From: Pseudomonas frederiksbergensis
Lineage (GTDB): Bacteria > Pseudomonadota > Gammaproteobacteria > Pseudomonadales > Pseudomonadaceae
Direction of reading: 5' to 3'
NCBI RefSeq assembly: GCF_900105495.1
Contig: NZ_FNTF01000002.1
Location: 6,216,001-6,280,000 of the forward strand
DNA: 64,000 bases
The notes under the pieces are model-generated. The model worked only from the letters and a program-made list of their open reading frames with translations. It had not been told where the DNA came from and did no database searches. Positions within the stretch are counted from its first letter, which is position 1. Each line of letters begins with the position of its first letter. Made by a program: the position numbers and the translations under genes. This document shows, in pieces, positions 26,661-36,125 of this stretch.

Positions 26661-27935
26661 ATGCAGCAAGAGTTCAACGATCCGCTCTGGCGCACGGTGC
26701 TGTCGGGTGCGCAGATGCTGTTCGTGGCCTTCGGCGCCCTGGTGTTGATGCCGCTGATTACCGGCCTCGACCCGAACGTGGCGCTGTTCACCGCAGGCCT
26801 GGGGACGATTCTGTTCCAGATCGTCACCGGGCGTCAGGTGCCGGTGTTCCTGGCGTCGAGCTTTGCCTTCATCACCCCGATCATTCTCGCCAAGGGCCAG
26901 TTCGGTCTCGCGGCGACCATGGGCGGCGTGATGGCGGCCGGTTTCGTCTACACCTTCCTCGGCCTTGCGGTGAAGATCAAAGGCACCGGTTTCATTGACC
27001 GTCTGCTGCCACCGGTGGTGATTGGCCCGGTGATCATCTCCATCGGCCTGGCCATGGCGCCAATCGCCGCCAACATGGCGATGGGCAAGGCTGGCGACGG
27101 CACCGAGCTCATTCATTATCAGACGGCGATGCTGATCTCGATGCCCGCGCTGCTGACCACCCTGATCGTCGCGGTGTTCGGTAAAGGCATCTTTTGCCTG
27201 GTGCCGATCATCTCGGGCGTGCTGGTGGGTTTTGCGATGGCGTTTTATTTCGGCGTCGTTGATACCGCGAAAATTGCCGCTGCACCATGGTTTGCAATCC
27301 CGCACTTCACCGCGCCGGAATTCAACTGGCAGGCGATTCTGTTCATCGTTCCGGTGGCCCTGGCCCCGGCCATCGAGCACATCGGCGGCGTGATTGCTGT
27401 CGGTAGCGTGACCGGTCGCGATTACCTGAAGAAACCCGGCCTGCACCGCACCCTGCTCGGCGATGGCATTGCCACCACCGCAGCCGGCCTGTTTGGCGGC
27501 CCGCCCAACACCACCTATGCCGAAGTGACGGGCGCGGTGATGCTGACCAAGAACTACAACCCGAAGATCATGACCTGGGCGGCGATATTCGCCATCAGCC
27601 TGGCGTTCGTCGGCAAGTTCGGCGCGCTGCTGCAAAGCATTCCGGTGCCGGTGATGGGCGGGATTCTGTGCCTGTTGTTCGGTTCGATCGCGGCGGTGGG
27701 CATGAACACGCTGATTCGCCACAAGATTGACCTGGGCGAAGCGCGCAATCTGGTGATCGTCTCGGTGACCCTGGTGTTCGGGATTGGCGGCGTACTGGTC
27801 GGCACCGGCACAGGGCCGGACGACTTCGGCCTCAAAGGCATCGCGCTGTGCGCGGTGACGGCGATTGCGCTGAACCTGTTGCTGCCGGGCAATGACAGCT
27901 GGAAGCACAAGAAGGCGAATGAATCGCTGCTTTGA
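26661..27935 (+). CDS. uraA: Uracil permease (NCS2 family)
   Basis: A 424-residue inner-membrane permease of the nucleobase/cation symporter-2 family. It has about 14 hydrophobic segments, the N-terminal LVLMPLITGLDPNVALFTAG region, and the conserved PVALAPAIEHIGGVIAVG block with the substrate-binding Glu. A GGPPNTTYAEVTGAV segment completes the site. It carries uracil into the cell with protons. Its start lies two bases after the upp stop. Confidence 0.93.
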   Translation: MQQEFNDPLWRTVLSGAQMLFVAFGALVLMPLITGLDPNVALFTAGLGTILFQIVTGRQVPVFLASSFAFITPIILAKGQFGLAATMGGVMAAGFVYTFLGLAVKIKGTGFIDRLLPPVVIGPVIISIGLAMAPIAANMAMGKAGDGTELIHYQTAMLISMPALLTTLIVAVFGKGIFCLVPIISGVLVGFAMAFYFGVVDTAKIAAAPWFAIPHFTAPEFNWQAILFIVPVALAPAIEHIGGVIAVGSVTGRDYLKKPGLHRTLLGDGIATTAAGLFGGPPNTTYAEVTGAVMLTKNYNPKIMTWAAIFAISLAFVGKFGALLQSIPVPVMGGILCLLFGSIAAVGMNTLIRHKIDLGEARNLVIVSVTLVFGIGGVLVGTGTGPDDFGLKGIALCAVTAIALNLLLPGNDSWKHKKANESLL

Positions 27936-27942
27936 GCGAACT

Positions 27943-27973
27943 GATCGTTCCCACGCTCTGCGTGGGAACGATC
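27943..27973. repeat. Single REP palindrome, GATCGTTCCCACGC family
   Basis: Perfect 14-bp arms (27943-27956 and 27960-27973) around a TCT loop lie just after the uraA stop. A half unit of the GTGGCGAGGGGGC family follows at about 27983-28007. It could shape the 3' end of the upp-uraA transcript. Confidence 0.8.
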
Positions 27974-28008
27974 TGTACTCAAACGGGGGCAAGCCCCCTC
28001 GCCACAGT

Positions 28009-29034
28009 TTAAAGCGCCAGCGGCGCTCTTTCGCACAAGGCACTCAACGCCCGCGCCCACTGCGGGTCGTCGTTAAGACACGGCACCAACACCAACTCCT
28101 CTCCCCCCGCCTCGCGGAACAGCTCCTTGCCGCGATCCCCGATCTCTTCCAGCGTCTCGATGCAATCGGCGACAAATGCCGGGCACATCACCAGCACTTT
28201 CTTCACGCCCATTCCAGCCAGCTCATCAAGGCGCGCTTCGGTGTAGGGTTCGATCCACTTGGCCCGCCCCAGACGCGACTGGAACGACACCGACCACTTG
28301 CCGTCCGGCAGCCCCAGCCGCTTGGCAAACTCGGAGGCCGTGCGCAGGCATTGGGCGCGGTAGCAGGTCGCCAAAACTTCTGGCGAAGCGTTCTGGCAGC
28401 AATTGTCGCTTCTGAAGCAATGGTGACCGGTAGGGTCGATCTTGGTCAGGTGCCGCTCCGGCAAACCATGGAAACTCAACAGCAGGTGATCGTAATCCTG
28501 CTGCAAATGCGGCTTGGCGCTGGCCACCAGCGCATCGAGGTATTCCGGTTGATCGTAGAACGGCTGGAGAATCGAAAACTGCACATCCAGCTGCTTCTCG
28601 CGAACCACTCGCTTGGCCTCCTCAATCACCGTGGTCACTGTGCTGTCGGCGAACTGTGGATAGAGCGGTGCGAGCGTGACCCGCTTGTGACCCTGGGCCG
28701 CCAGGCGCACCAACATCGATTCAATCGACGGCTCACCGTAACGCATCGCCAGTTCCACCGGACCGTGGGTCCACTGGGCCGTCATGGCCTGTTGCAGGCG
28801 ACGACTGAGCACCACCAACGGCGAGCCCTCCTCCCACCAGATCGAGGCGTAGGCGTGCGCCGACTGCTCCGGGCGCTTGAACAGGATCAGCGACACCAGC
28901 AAACGTCGCACCGGCCATGCCAGGTCGATCACATACGGGTCCATCAGAAATTGATTGAGGTAACTGCGCACATCCGCCACCGAGGTGGAAGCCGGCGAGC
29001 CCAGGTTGACCAGAAGCAATGCGTGATCGGTCAT
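28009..29034 (-). CDS. hemH: Ferrochelatase
   Basis: A 341-residue enzyme that inserts Fe2+ into protoporphyrin IX, the last step of haem synthesis. Landmarks are the N-terminal [20 protein letters not shown], the active-site [12 protein letters not shown] with the catalytic His, and [20 protein letters not shown]. The start at 29034 ([12 protein letters not shown]) has AGGA upstream. It is 13 bp downstream of the TIGR01777 gene and likely co-transcribed. Confidence 0.94.
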   Translation of the reverse strand: MTDHALLLVNLGSPASTSVADVRSYLNQFLMDPYVIDLAWPVRRLLVSLILFKRPEQSAHAYASIWWEEGSPLVVLSRRLQQAMTAQWTHGPVELAMRYGEPSIESMLVRLAAQGHKRVTLAPLYPQFADSTVTTVIEEAKRVVREKQLDVQFSILQPFYDQPEYLDALVASAKPHLQQDYDHLLLSFHGLPERHLTKIDPTGHHCFRSDNCCQNASPEVLATCYRAQCLRTASEFAKRLGLPDGKWSVSFQSRLGRAKWIEPYTEARLDELAGMGVKKVLVMCPAFVADCIETLEEIGDRGKELFREAGGEELVLVPCLNDDPQWARALSALCERAPLAL

Positions 29035-29047
29035 GCAACGTCCTATT

Positions 29048-29950
29048 TCAAAGGCGGCTGGAAAGGTCGTCCAGAGCCGCGCGCAAATCAGTGAACTGGA
29101 AAGTGAAACCCGCTTCCAGCAAGCGAGCCGGTACAGCCTTCTGGCCACCCAGCAACAGCGACGACAACTCGCCCAGACACACCTTCAACGCCAGGGCCGG
29201 CATGGGCATGAACGTCGGACGGTGCAGCACGCTACCCAACGTCTTGGCGAATTCGCGATTGCGCACCGGCTTGGGCGCGCAGGCATTATAAGGACCACTG
29301 GTGTCTTCCTGATGCAGAAGAAAATCAATCAGGGCGATTTGATCGTTGATATGGATCCATGGCATCCACTGCCGGCCACTGCCCAGAGGCCCGCCCAGCC
29401 CCATTTTGAACGGCAGCAACAGCCGCGACAAAAAGCCGCCCTCGGCCGACAACACCAACCCGGTGCGGATGAGGATCACGCGAATGCCCAACGCCTCGGC
29501 GCGCTGGGCTGTTTCCTCCCAGGCGATGCACAACTGGCTGGCGAAATCATCGATGACCGGCGGAGATTGCTCGGTCAATTCGCGCTCCCCACCGTCGCCA
29601 TACCAGCCAATAGCAGAGCCCGAAATCAATACCTGCGGTTTCTGCGCGCGGCTTTCGAGCCAGGCCAGCATGGTTTCGGTCAGCGTGATCCGGCTGCTCC
29701 AGAGCAGCGCCTTGCGTTTGGAGGTCCAGGGTCGGTCGGCAATCGGTGCGCCCGCCAGGTTGATAATGGCATCAACCGTTTCCTGTCCAAGGTCCTCGAA
29801 CAGTGCGATTCCCCGCACTTGCGCACCGCAAATCTGCGCGACTTTTTCAGGTGTGCGGCTCAAGACAGTCAAACGATGTCCCTGACTCAACCAGTGTCGG
29901 CAGAGCTGACGTCCTATCAAACCAGTACCGCCGGTCAGCAATATGTGCAT
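29048..29950 (-). CDS. TIGR01777-family NAD-dependent epimerase/oxidoreductase (YfcH-like)
   Basis: A 300-residue extended short-chain dehydrogenase. The nucleotide-binding [10 protein letters not shown] lies at 7-16, and the [12 protein letters not shown] and [13 protein letters not shown] blocks are typical of TIGR01777/YfcH. A C-terminal DUF1731 helix region ([17 protein letters not shown]) follows. Its substrate is unknown. It lies divergent from the flavoprotein at 30147, sharing the region with LitR-type half operators, and upstream of hemH. Confidence 0.88.
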   Translation of the reverse strand: MHILLTGGTGLIGRQLCRHWLSQGHRLTVLSRTPEKVAQICGAQVRGIALFEDLGQETVDAIINLAGAPIADRPWTSKRKALLWSSRITLTETMLAWLESRAQKPQVLISGSAIGWYGDGGERELTEQSPPVIDDFASQLCIAWEETAQRAEALGIRVILIRTGLVLSAEGGFLSRLLLPFKMGLGGPLGSGRQWMPWIHINDQIALIDFLLHQEDTSGPYNACAPKPVRNREFAKTLGSVLHRPTFMPMPALALKVCLGELSSLLLGGQKAVPARLLEAGFTFQFTDLRAALDDLSSRL

Positions 29951-30071
29951 GACTTCTTCCTCGCGTGGCGTTTTACCTTGATCACTAGTCTATTTTTATA
30001 TGCAGGGATCTTTGGTATCGGGCAGGCTCTGTGTTTAACAATAGGCCAAGCTGTCAGAACAAGAACGCTAA

Positions 30072-31133
<1,062 letters not shown>

Positions 31134-31155
31134 ACCGCATCGATCAGAGTCAATT

Positions 31156-31179
31156 GCTGCTGTCGAAATAGACAGCAGC
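31156..31179 (+). terminator. Hairpin after flavoprotein gene
   Basis: GCTGCTGTC and GACAGCAGC make a 9-bp stem with a GAAATA loop, 23 bp after the stop. There is no U-run, so termination is uncertain. Confidence 0.4.
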
Positions 31180-31298
31180 CCACCCGCAAAACCGCGAAAA
31201 ACATCTTCTGATCATCGAGCTGTCGCGACGACGAAGGCACAGAGTCGAATGCCGGGTTGCAGGCGATGCAGACGCGGCGTTGATCCTCACAAAAAACT

Positions 31299-31322
31299 TG
31301 TACAATTAATTTGACTTGTACA
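31299..31322 (+). promoter_or_regulatory. LitR/PplR operator 1, TGTACA-N12-TGTACA
   Basis: Two exact TGTACA units (31299-31304 and 31317-31322) are separated by 12 bp. This is a full match to the published P. putida PplR1 direct-repeat consensus. The site overlaps the predicted -35 element, so binding would block RNA polymerase. Confidence 0.88.
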
Positions 31323-31338
31323 CCTTTGAATCTATGAT
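31311..31338 (+). promoter_or_regulatory. Sigma-70-type promoter of the light operon
   Basis: TTGACT at 31311-31316 and TATGAT at 31333-31338 are separated by 16 bp. It lies between and overlapping the two TGTACA operators, 57 bp upstream of the first ATG of the operon. Confidence 0.7.
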
Positions 31339-31348
31339 GAAGTCATGT

Positions 31349-31372
31349 TGTACAGACTGAACAGTCTGTACA
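31349..31372 (+). promoter_or_regulatory. LitR/PplR operator 2, TGTACA-N12-TGTACA
   Basis: A second exact pair (31349-31354 and 31367-31372, 12 bp between) lies just downstream of the predicted transcription start. Its centre is 50 bp from that of operator 1, close to five helical turns, so the two could be bound on one face of the DNA. Confidence 0.88.
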
Positions 31373-31394
31373 GGTTTAGATTCGAGGTGCTCCA

Positions 31395-32351
31395 ATGCCC
31401 CACGCCGTGAAACCGAAGATTGCCATCAGCGCCTGCCTGATGGGCGCAGAAGTACGTTACAACGGCGGGCACAAGGCCTCGCAGTTGTGCAGTCGCACCC
31501 TCACGGACTATTTCGATTTCGTCCCGGTTTGCCCCGAAGTCGCCATCGGCCTCGGCATTCCTCGGGAGCCGATCCGCCTGGTGGGTGATCCCGAACATCC
31601 CGAGGCTGTCGGCTCGGTCAACCCGGAGCTCAATGTCACCCGGCCACTCGCCGAGTACGGTCAGAAAATGGCCGCGGAACTGGGCGACATCAGCGGCTAC
31701 ATCTTCATGCAGAAATCCCCGTCATGCGGCCTGGATCGGGTCAAGGTCTACCACGCCAACGGTGCGCCGGTGGACGGTGGAGGCCGAGGTATCTATGCCC
31801 AGGCGTTCTGCGCGCGGCATCCAGATCTACCGGTGGAAGAAGACGGCCGACTCAACGACCCGGTGCTGCGAGAAAACTTCCTCACCCGCGTGTTTGCCTA
31901 CAGTGCCTGGCAGCAGTTGCTGCGCGAAGGTTTGACTCGCCGTGGCCTCACGGACTTTCACTCGCGCTACAAATACCTGCTGATGGCCCACAATCCGGTG
32001 CAGTACAAAACCCTGGGGAATCTGCTGGGCAACATGGGCCAGACCGATCCGAACGAACTCGGCCCGCGCTACTTCAGCGAGCTGATGGCGGCCTTGAAAA
32101 AATGCGCCACGCGCCGCACCCACACCAACGTCCTGCAGCACATCAGTGGCTATCTCAAACAGGCCATCAGCCCTGAAGACAAACAGGAAATGCAACACGT
32201 TATCGGCCAGTACCGCCACGGCATCGTGCCGCTGGTGGTGCCGTTGACGCTGCTCAAACACTTCTTCCGTCAACACCCGGATCCGTACATCGCGCAACAG
32301 GTTTACCTGCAACCGCATCCGGAAAATCTCAGCCTGCGAAACGCGATCTAA
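31395..32351 (+). CDS. rudS: RudS-type tRNA 4-thiouridine desulfidase (DUF523-DUF1722)
   Basis: A 318-residue fusion of a TudS/DUF523 domain (about 1-150) and a DUF1722 domain (about 170-310). The three cluster Cys of the [4Fe-4S] desulfidase are visible at Cys14 (AISACLMG), Cys46 (VCPE) and Cys111 (KSPSCGL), with Glu48 and Ser108 at the positions reported as catalytic in TudS. Proteins of this exact architecture have been described as RudS, which removes sulfur from 4-thiouridine in tRNA, with DUF1722 aiding tRNA binding; expression lowers UVA sensitivity. It is the first gene after two LitR operators and shares the operon with the regulator and photolyase. The start follows GAGGTGCTCCA. Confidence 0.9.
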   Translation: MPHAVKPKIAISACLMGAEVRYNGGHKASQLCSRTLTDYFDFVPVCPEVAIGLGIPREPIRLVGDPEHPEAVGSVNPELNVTRPLAEYGQKMAAELGDISGYIFMQKSPSCGLDRVKVYHANGAPVDGGGRGIYAQAFCARHPDLPVEEDGRLNDPVLRENFLTRVFAYSAWQQLLREGLTRRGLTDFHSRYKYLLMAHNPVQYKTLGNLLGNMGQTDPNELGPRYFSELMAALKKCATRRTHTNVLQHISGYLKQAISPEDKQEMQHVIGQYRHGIVPLVVPLTLLKHFFRQHPDPYIAQQVYLQPHPENLSLRNAI

Positions 32352-32361
32352 TGACAATCCA

Positions 32362-33303
32362 ATGAAAAGCCCACTCGACACCAGCGCCAGCGAAGACCTC
32401 GGTGCCGACTTCAGGAAAGCCCTCGACGAAGGCTGGCTGCCGATCCGTGAGGTCGCGCGGCAGACTGGCGTCAACGCCGTCACCCTGCGGGCTTGGGAAC
32501 GGCGTTATGGCCTGATCGTCCCGCAACGCACGCCCAAGGGGCATCGGCTGTTTTCTGCCGACCACGTTCAACGCATCCTGACGATCCTCACCTGGCTCAA
32601 TCGCGGCGTGGCTGTCAGCCAGGTCAAACAACTGCTCGACACCCCACAGGCCTTAACCCAATCCGTCGAAAACGATTGGCAAGTGCTGCGCCAGACGCTG
32701 CTGCAAGCGGTCACTCAACTGAATGAACGCACCGTCGATGACACCGTCAATCAGGCCATGGCGCTGTATCCACCACGGACCTTGTGCGCACAACTGCTGA
32801 TGCCCTTGCTGGCTGAACTGGAACAACGCTGGCAAGGCCAATTTGGCGCACAGATGGAGCGAGTGTTTTTTTACTCCTGGTTACGCAGCAAATTTGGCGC
32901 ACGCATCTACCATAACAACCGGCAGTTACGCACCGCGCCCCTGTTGTTGATCAATCACTCGGACCTGCCACTGGAACCCCACCTGTGGCTGACCGCCTGG
33001 CTGATCAGCAGCGCCGATTGCCCGGTGGAAGTGTTCGACTGGCCACTTCCTGCCGGCGAACTCGCACTGGCGGTCGATCATCTGCAAGCCCGCGGCGTAC
33101 TGCTGTATTCCAGCAAAGCCATGAATCTTTCGCAGCTGCCGAAACTTTTGAACGGGGTCAGTTGCCCAAAATTGATTGCCGGACCAACGGTATGCATCCA
33201 CCACACCGAGTTGTCCGCACGAACGTACAAGATCACTGATTTGTTCCTGGCTGAAGATCCGCTAGCAGCGCATCAGGGCCTGATTCAGCGTGGGCTCATT
33301 TAA
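32362..33303 (+). CDS. MerR-family light-response regulator, class II LitR/PplR type
   Basis: A 313-residue regulator with an N-terminal MerR helix-turn-helix (about 26-65, ending WERRYGLIVPQRTPKGHRLF) and a C-terminal part shaped like the cobalamin-binding region of CarH/LitR. The B12 signature is degenerate: the W-x-E-H helix motif reads W157 ... E166-R167, and the DxHxxG motif reads E205-P-H207. This fits class II LitR, such as PplR1 of P. putida, which controls light-inducible genes together with LOV photoreceptors. It probably represses its own operon through the TGTACA repeats. No LOV gene lies in the window. It starts 10 bp after rudS. Confidence 0.88.
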   Translation: MKSPLDTSASEDLGADFRKALDEGWLPIREVARQTGVNAVTLRAWERRYGLIVPQRTPKGHRLFSADHVQRILTILTWLNRGVAVSQVKQLLDTPQALTQSVENDWQVLRQTLLQAVTQLNERTVDDTVNQAMALYPPRTLCAQLLMPLLAELEQRWQGQFGAQMERVFFYSWLRSKFGARIYHNNRQLRTAPLLLINHSDLPLEPHLWLTAWLISSADCPVEVFDWPLPAGELALAVDHLQARGVLLYSSKAMNLSQLPKLLNGVSCPKLIAGPTVCIHHTELSARTYKITDLFLAEDPLAAHQGLIQRGLI

Positions 33304-34784
33304 TGGCGAATTTTTTAATGAATCGTGCGGACACCTCTGTGCAATTGATCTGGTTGCGCAGCGACTTGCGCCTCCATGACAACACCGCCCTTTCGGCCGC
33401 TGCAGCCCGCGGCCCGACTGTGGCGGTGTATCTGCTGAGCCCGGAGCAATGGCTGGAACACGATGATGCGCCGTGCAAAGTGGATTTCTGGCTGCGCAAC
33501 CTGAGCGAGTTACGCAGCGCCCTGGATGAGCTGAACATTCCCTTGTTGATCCGCAAGGCATCTCGCTGGGATGAAGCACCCAAGGTGCTGCTCGATCTTT
33601 GCCAGCAGTTGAAAGTCGACGCGGTGCACGTCAACGAGGAGTACGGCATTCATGAAAGCCGTCGTGACGCAGCCGTAGCCGAAACACTGAATGCCCACGC
33701 CATCGACTTTTACAGCTACCTCGATCAATTGCTGTTGAAACCGGGCACCGTACTGACCAAAACGGGCACCTACTTTCAGGTGTTCAGCCAGTTCCGCAAG
33801 GCGTGTTATGACCGCCTGCACTGGTCGTTACCGCAACGGGTCCCAGCACCCGCCGTGCAGGCGCCGCTGGCGATCGACAGCGACAAGATCCCGTCGAACG
33901 TTGAAGGCTTCGCAACGCCCAGCGACAGCCTGCGCAGTCTTTGGCCTGCCGGGGAAGCCGAAGCCCACCGTCGCCTCGTCACCTTCGCCGACGCTCAGAT
34001 CGACGACTACAAAGACGAACGCGACTTCCCGGCCAAACCCGGCACCAGTCAGCTCTCGGCCTATCTCGCCGCCGGGGTGATTTCCCCCCGTCAATGTCTG
34101 CACGCCGCGCTGCAAAGCAATCAGGGCGAGTTCGAAAGTGGCAAGGTCGGCGCCGTTACCTGGATCAACGAATTGCTGTGGCGCGAGTTCTACAAACACA
34201 TCCTGGTGGGCTACCCACGGGTCTCGCGTCATTGCGCATTCCGCCCGGAAACCGAAGCCCTCGCCTGGCGCGATGCCCCGGATGAACTCCTGGCCTGGCA
34301 AGAGGCCCGCACCGGTCTGCCGATTATCGACGCGGCCATGCGCCAATTGCTGGAAACCGGCTGGATGCATAACCGCCTGCGCATGGTAGTGGCGATGTTC
34401 CTGACCAAGAATCTGCTGATCGACTGGCGTGAAGGCGAACGTTTTTTCATGCGTCATCTGATCGATGGCGACCTGGCGGCGAACAACGGTGGCTGGCAGT
34501 GGAGTTCGTCCACTGGCACCGATTCGGCGCCCTACTTCCGGATTTTCAACCCGCTGAGCCAGTCGGAGAAATTCGACAGCGAGGGGCTGTTCATCAAGTA
34601 CTGGCTGCCGGAACTGGCCGGGCTGAACAAGAAGGATGTGCACAACCCGGCGAACCTCGGCGGCCTGTTCGGTGTGGCGGATTATCCTTCGCCGATCGTC
34701 AATCTGAGCAGCTCTCGGCAACGGGCGCTGGCCGCGTTCAAGAACTTGCCATCACGACAATCTGCCGGGCGATTACCTGACTGA
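33303..34784 (+). CDS. phr: Deoxyribodipyrimidine photolyase
   Basis: A 493-residue class I CPD photolyase that repairs UV pyrimidine dimers with blue light. It has an N-terminal antenna domain (LIWLRSDLRLHDNTALSAAA) and a C-terminal FAD domain. Key blocks are KPGTSQLSAYLAAGVISPRQ, WINELLWREFYKHIL, TGLPIIDAAMRQL, TGWMHNRLRMVVAMFL and WQWSSSTGTDSAPYFRIFNP. Its ATG shares one base with the stop of the MerR gene (TAATG); an in-frame ATG at 33318 is an alternative. Operon membership and TGTACA operators suggest light induction. Confidence 0.94.
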   Translation: MANFLMNRADTSVQLIWLRSDLRLHDNTALSAAAARGPTVAVYLLSPEQWLEHDDAPCKVDFWLRNLSELRSALDELNIPLLIRKASRWDEAPKVLLDLCQQLKVDAVHVNEEYGIHESRRDAAVAETLNAHAIDFYSYLDQLLLKPGTVLTKTGTYFQVFSQFRKACYDRLHWSLPQRVPAPAVQAPLAIDSDKIPSNVEGFATPSDSLRSLWPAGEAEAHRRLVTFADAQIDDYKDERDFPAKPGTSQLSAYLAAGVISPRQCLHAALQSNQGEFESGKVGAVTWINELLWREFYKHILVGYPRVSRHCAFRPETEALAWRDAPDELLAWQEARTGLPIIDAAMRQLLETGWMHNRLRMVVAMFLTKNLLIDWREGERFFMRHLIDGDLAANNGGWQWSSSTGTDSAPYFRIFNPLSQSEKFDSEGLFIKYWLPELAGLNKKDVHNPANLGGLFGVADYPSPIVNLSSSRQRALAAFKNLPSRQSAGRLPD

Positions 34785-34798
34785 AAAAGGAGAATGGG

Positions 34799-35578
34799 AT
34801 GAGTTTTACACCTCCAAGGCGCTACTGGCTCACAGGTGCCGGCAACGGCATTGGTGCCTCGCTGGCCGAAGAAATATTGAAATCCGGCGCTCACCTCGCG
34901 GTGAGCTCTCGTTCGGTGGCGCCACTCAAGGTCTTGTCCCAGCGTTATCCGGGGCAAGTGCTGGTGGTGGCCGGTGACCTGACCAACAGCCAGACCGTGC
35001 GAGAAATCGGCGAGCAGATTGCCGAGGAGTGGGGAGCCCTGGACACGGTGATCCTCAATGCCGGCACTTGCGAATACGTCGACGTTCAGCAGTTCGATGC
35101 GTCGATCGTCGAGCACGTGGTGCGCACCAATCTGCTTGCCAGCAGCTTTTGCATCCAGGCTGCCCTGCCGCTCTTGCGCGCCGGCACCGCGCCATATCTG
35201 GTGGGCGTCGCCAGCTCGGTCACCTACCTGCCGCTGCCACGGTCCGAGGCTCATGGCACCTCAAAGCCCGGGTTGCGTTATCTGTTTGAATCGTCGCGCA
35301 TTGATCTTGCTCCAGACGGCATCGAAGTCACCGTGGTCAGCCCCGGGTTTGTCGAAACACCCCTGACAGCGCAAAACAGTCCCACGCCACTCGGCTGGCC
35401 GGTGGACAAGGCCGCACGCCACATCTTCGCCGAACTCAAGGATCGGCCGCTGGAGATAGCCTTCCCCGCGTTGTTCATGGCTGACCTCTGGCCATTATCG
35501 AAACCACCCCACCGAGCAAACCTGGCAATCGGCAAACGCATGGTGCGCAGCAACCCGCCGATCAAGGACCAGCCGTAA
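34799..35578 (+). CDS. Short-chain dehydrogenase with substituted catalytic Tyr
   Basis: A 259-residue SDR with cofactor motif TGAGNGIGASL at 12-22 and a kept NAG motif (ILNAGTCEY). The active site should read YxxxK, but here it is HGTSK, with His152 (codon CAT at 35252-35254) in place of Tyr and Lys156 kept; the Ser in VASSVTYL is also present. A single T-to-C change explains it. The protein may be inactive as a dehydrogenase or use another mechanism. It lies 14 bp after phr with AAGGAG upstream, and is the last gene of the light operon. Confidence 0.85.
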   Translation: MSFTPPRRYWLTGAGNGIGASLAEEILKSGAHLAVSSRSVAPLKVLSQRYPGQVLVVAGDLTNSQTVREIGEQIAEEWGALDTVILNAGTCEYVDVQQFDASIVEHVVRTNLLASSFCIQAALPLLRAGTAPYLVGVASSVTYLPLPRSEAHGTSKPGLRYLFESSRIDLAPDGIEVTVVSPGFVETPLTAQNSPTPLGWPVDKAARHIFAELKDRPLEIAFPALFMADLWPLSKPPHRANLAIGKRMVRSNPPIKDQP

Positions 35579-35690
35579 ATCACCCGCCTCTCAAGGCTGA
35601 TCGCTCCTGGCTGTTGAATCGCAGCCATGAGATCACCCTGTCCGTCAGGCCTTTCACACAGCATCGGCCCACTGCCTTACACTGGGCGCC

Positions 35691-35996
35691 ATGAAAACCA
35701 TTCCCCATACGCAAATCGCCGAGCCTGCGGTCACATGCTCGACCTGCGCAGCTTGCTGCTGTCAGCTCGAAGTCATGCTGATCACGGACACGGGCGTGCC
35801 CGAACGTTTTATCGATACCGATGACTGGGGCGGGGAAGTCATGCTGCGCCTGGATGACGGCTGGTGCGCCGCGCTGGATCGCAACACGATGATGTGCACC
35901 ATCTACGAAAAACGCCCGTTGATCTGTCGGGAGTTCGAGATGGGCGCACCGGAATGCATCGAAGAACGCCAAGGGATTACCACGGCGTATCGCTGA
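35691..35996 (+). CDS. YkgJ-family cysteine-cluster protein
   Basis: A 101-residue protein with the YkgJ cysteine pattern: CSTCAACCCQLE at 16-27, then a later WCAALDRNTMMCTIYEKRP and a CREFEMG...C end. These Cys probably hold a metal or iron-sulfur cluster. The family role is not known. It has its own gap of 112 bp after the SDR and no visible terminator between, so partial co-transcription with the light operon is possible. Confidence 0.88.
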   Translation: MKTIPHTQIAEPAVTCSTCAACCCQLEVMLITDTGVPERFIDTDDWGGEVMLRLDDGWCAALDRNTMMCTIYEKRPLICREFEMGAPECIEERQGITTAYR

Positions 35997-36018
35997 AAGT
36001 CAGACCAGTGAAGATCCA

Positions 36019-36110
36019 ATGTGGGAGCGGGCTTGCTCGCGAAGGCGGCGTGTCAGTCAACGATGATGTCAACTGACAGTCCGCATTCGCGAGCAAGCCC
36101 GCTCCCACAT
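36019..36110. repeat. REPIN, GTGGGAGCGGGC family
   Basis: Perfect 25-bp reverse-complement arms (36019-36043 and 36086-36110) enclose a smaller GTCAGT/ACTGAC palindrome. It is placed between convergent genes and is related to the unit at 15542. Confidence 0.88.
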
Positions 36111-36125
36111 TTAACCGAGTGAGTC

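Noticed and set aside
26592..28043. Minus-strand open frame of about 483 codons
   Set aside because: It is antisense to uraA, with His/Gln/Arg-rich translation and no motif.
32362..33303. B12-dependent CarH-type photoreceptor
   Set aside because: The Glu-His pair and DxHxxG motif needed for cobalamin are not intact, so I call it class II.
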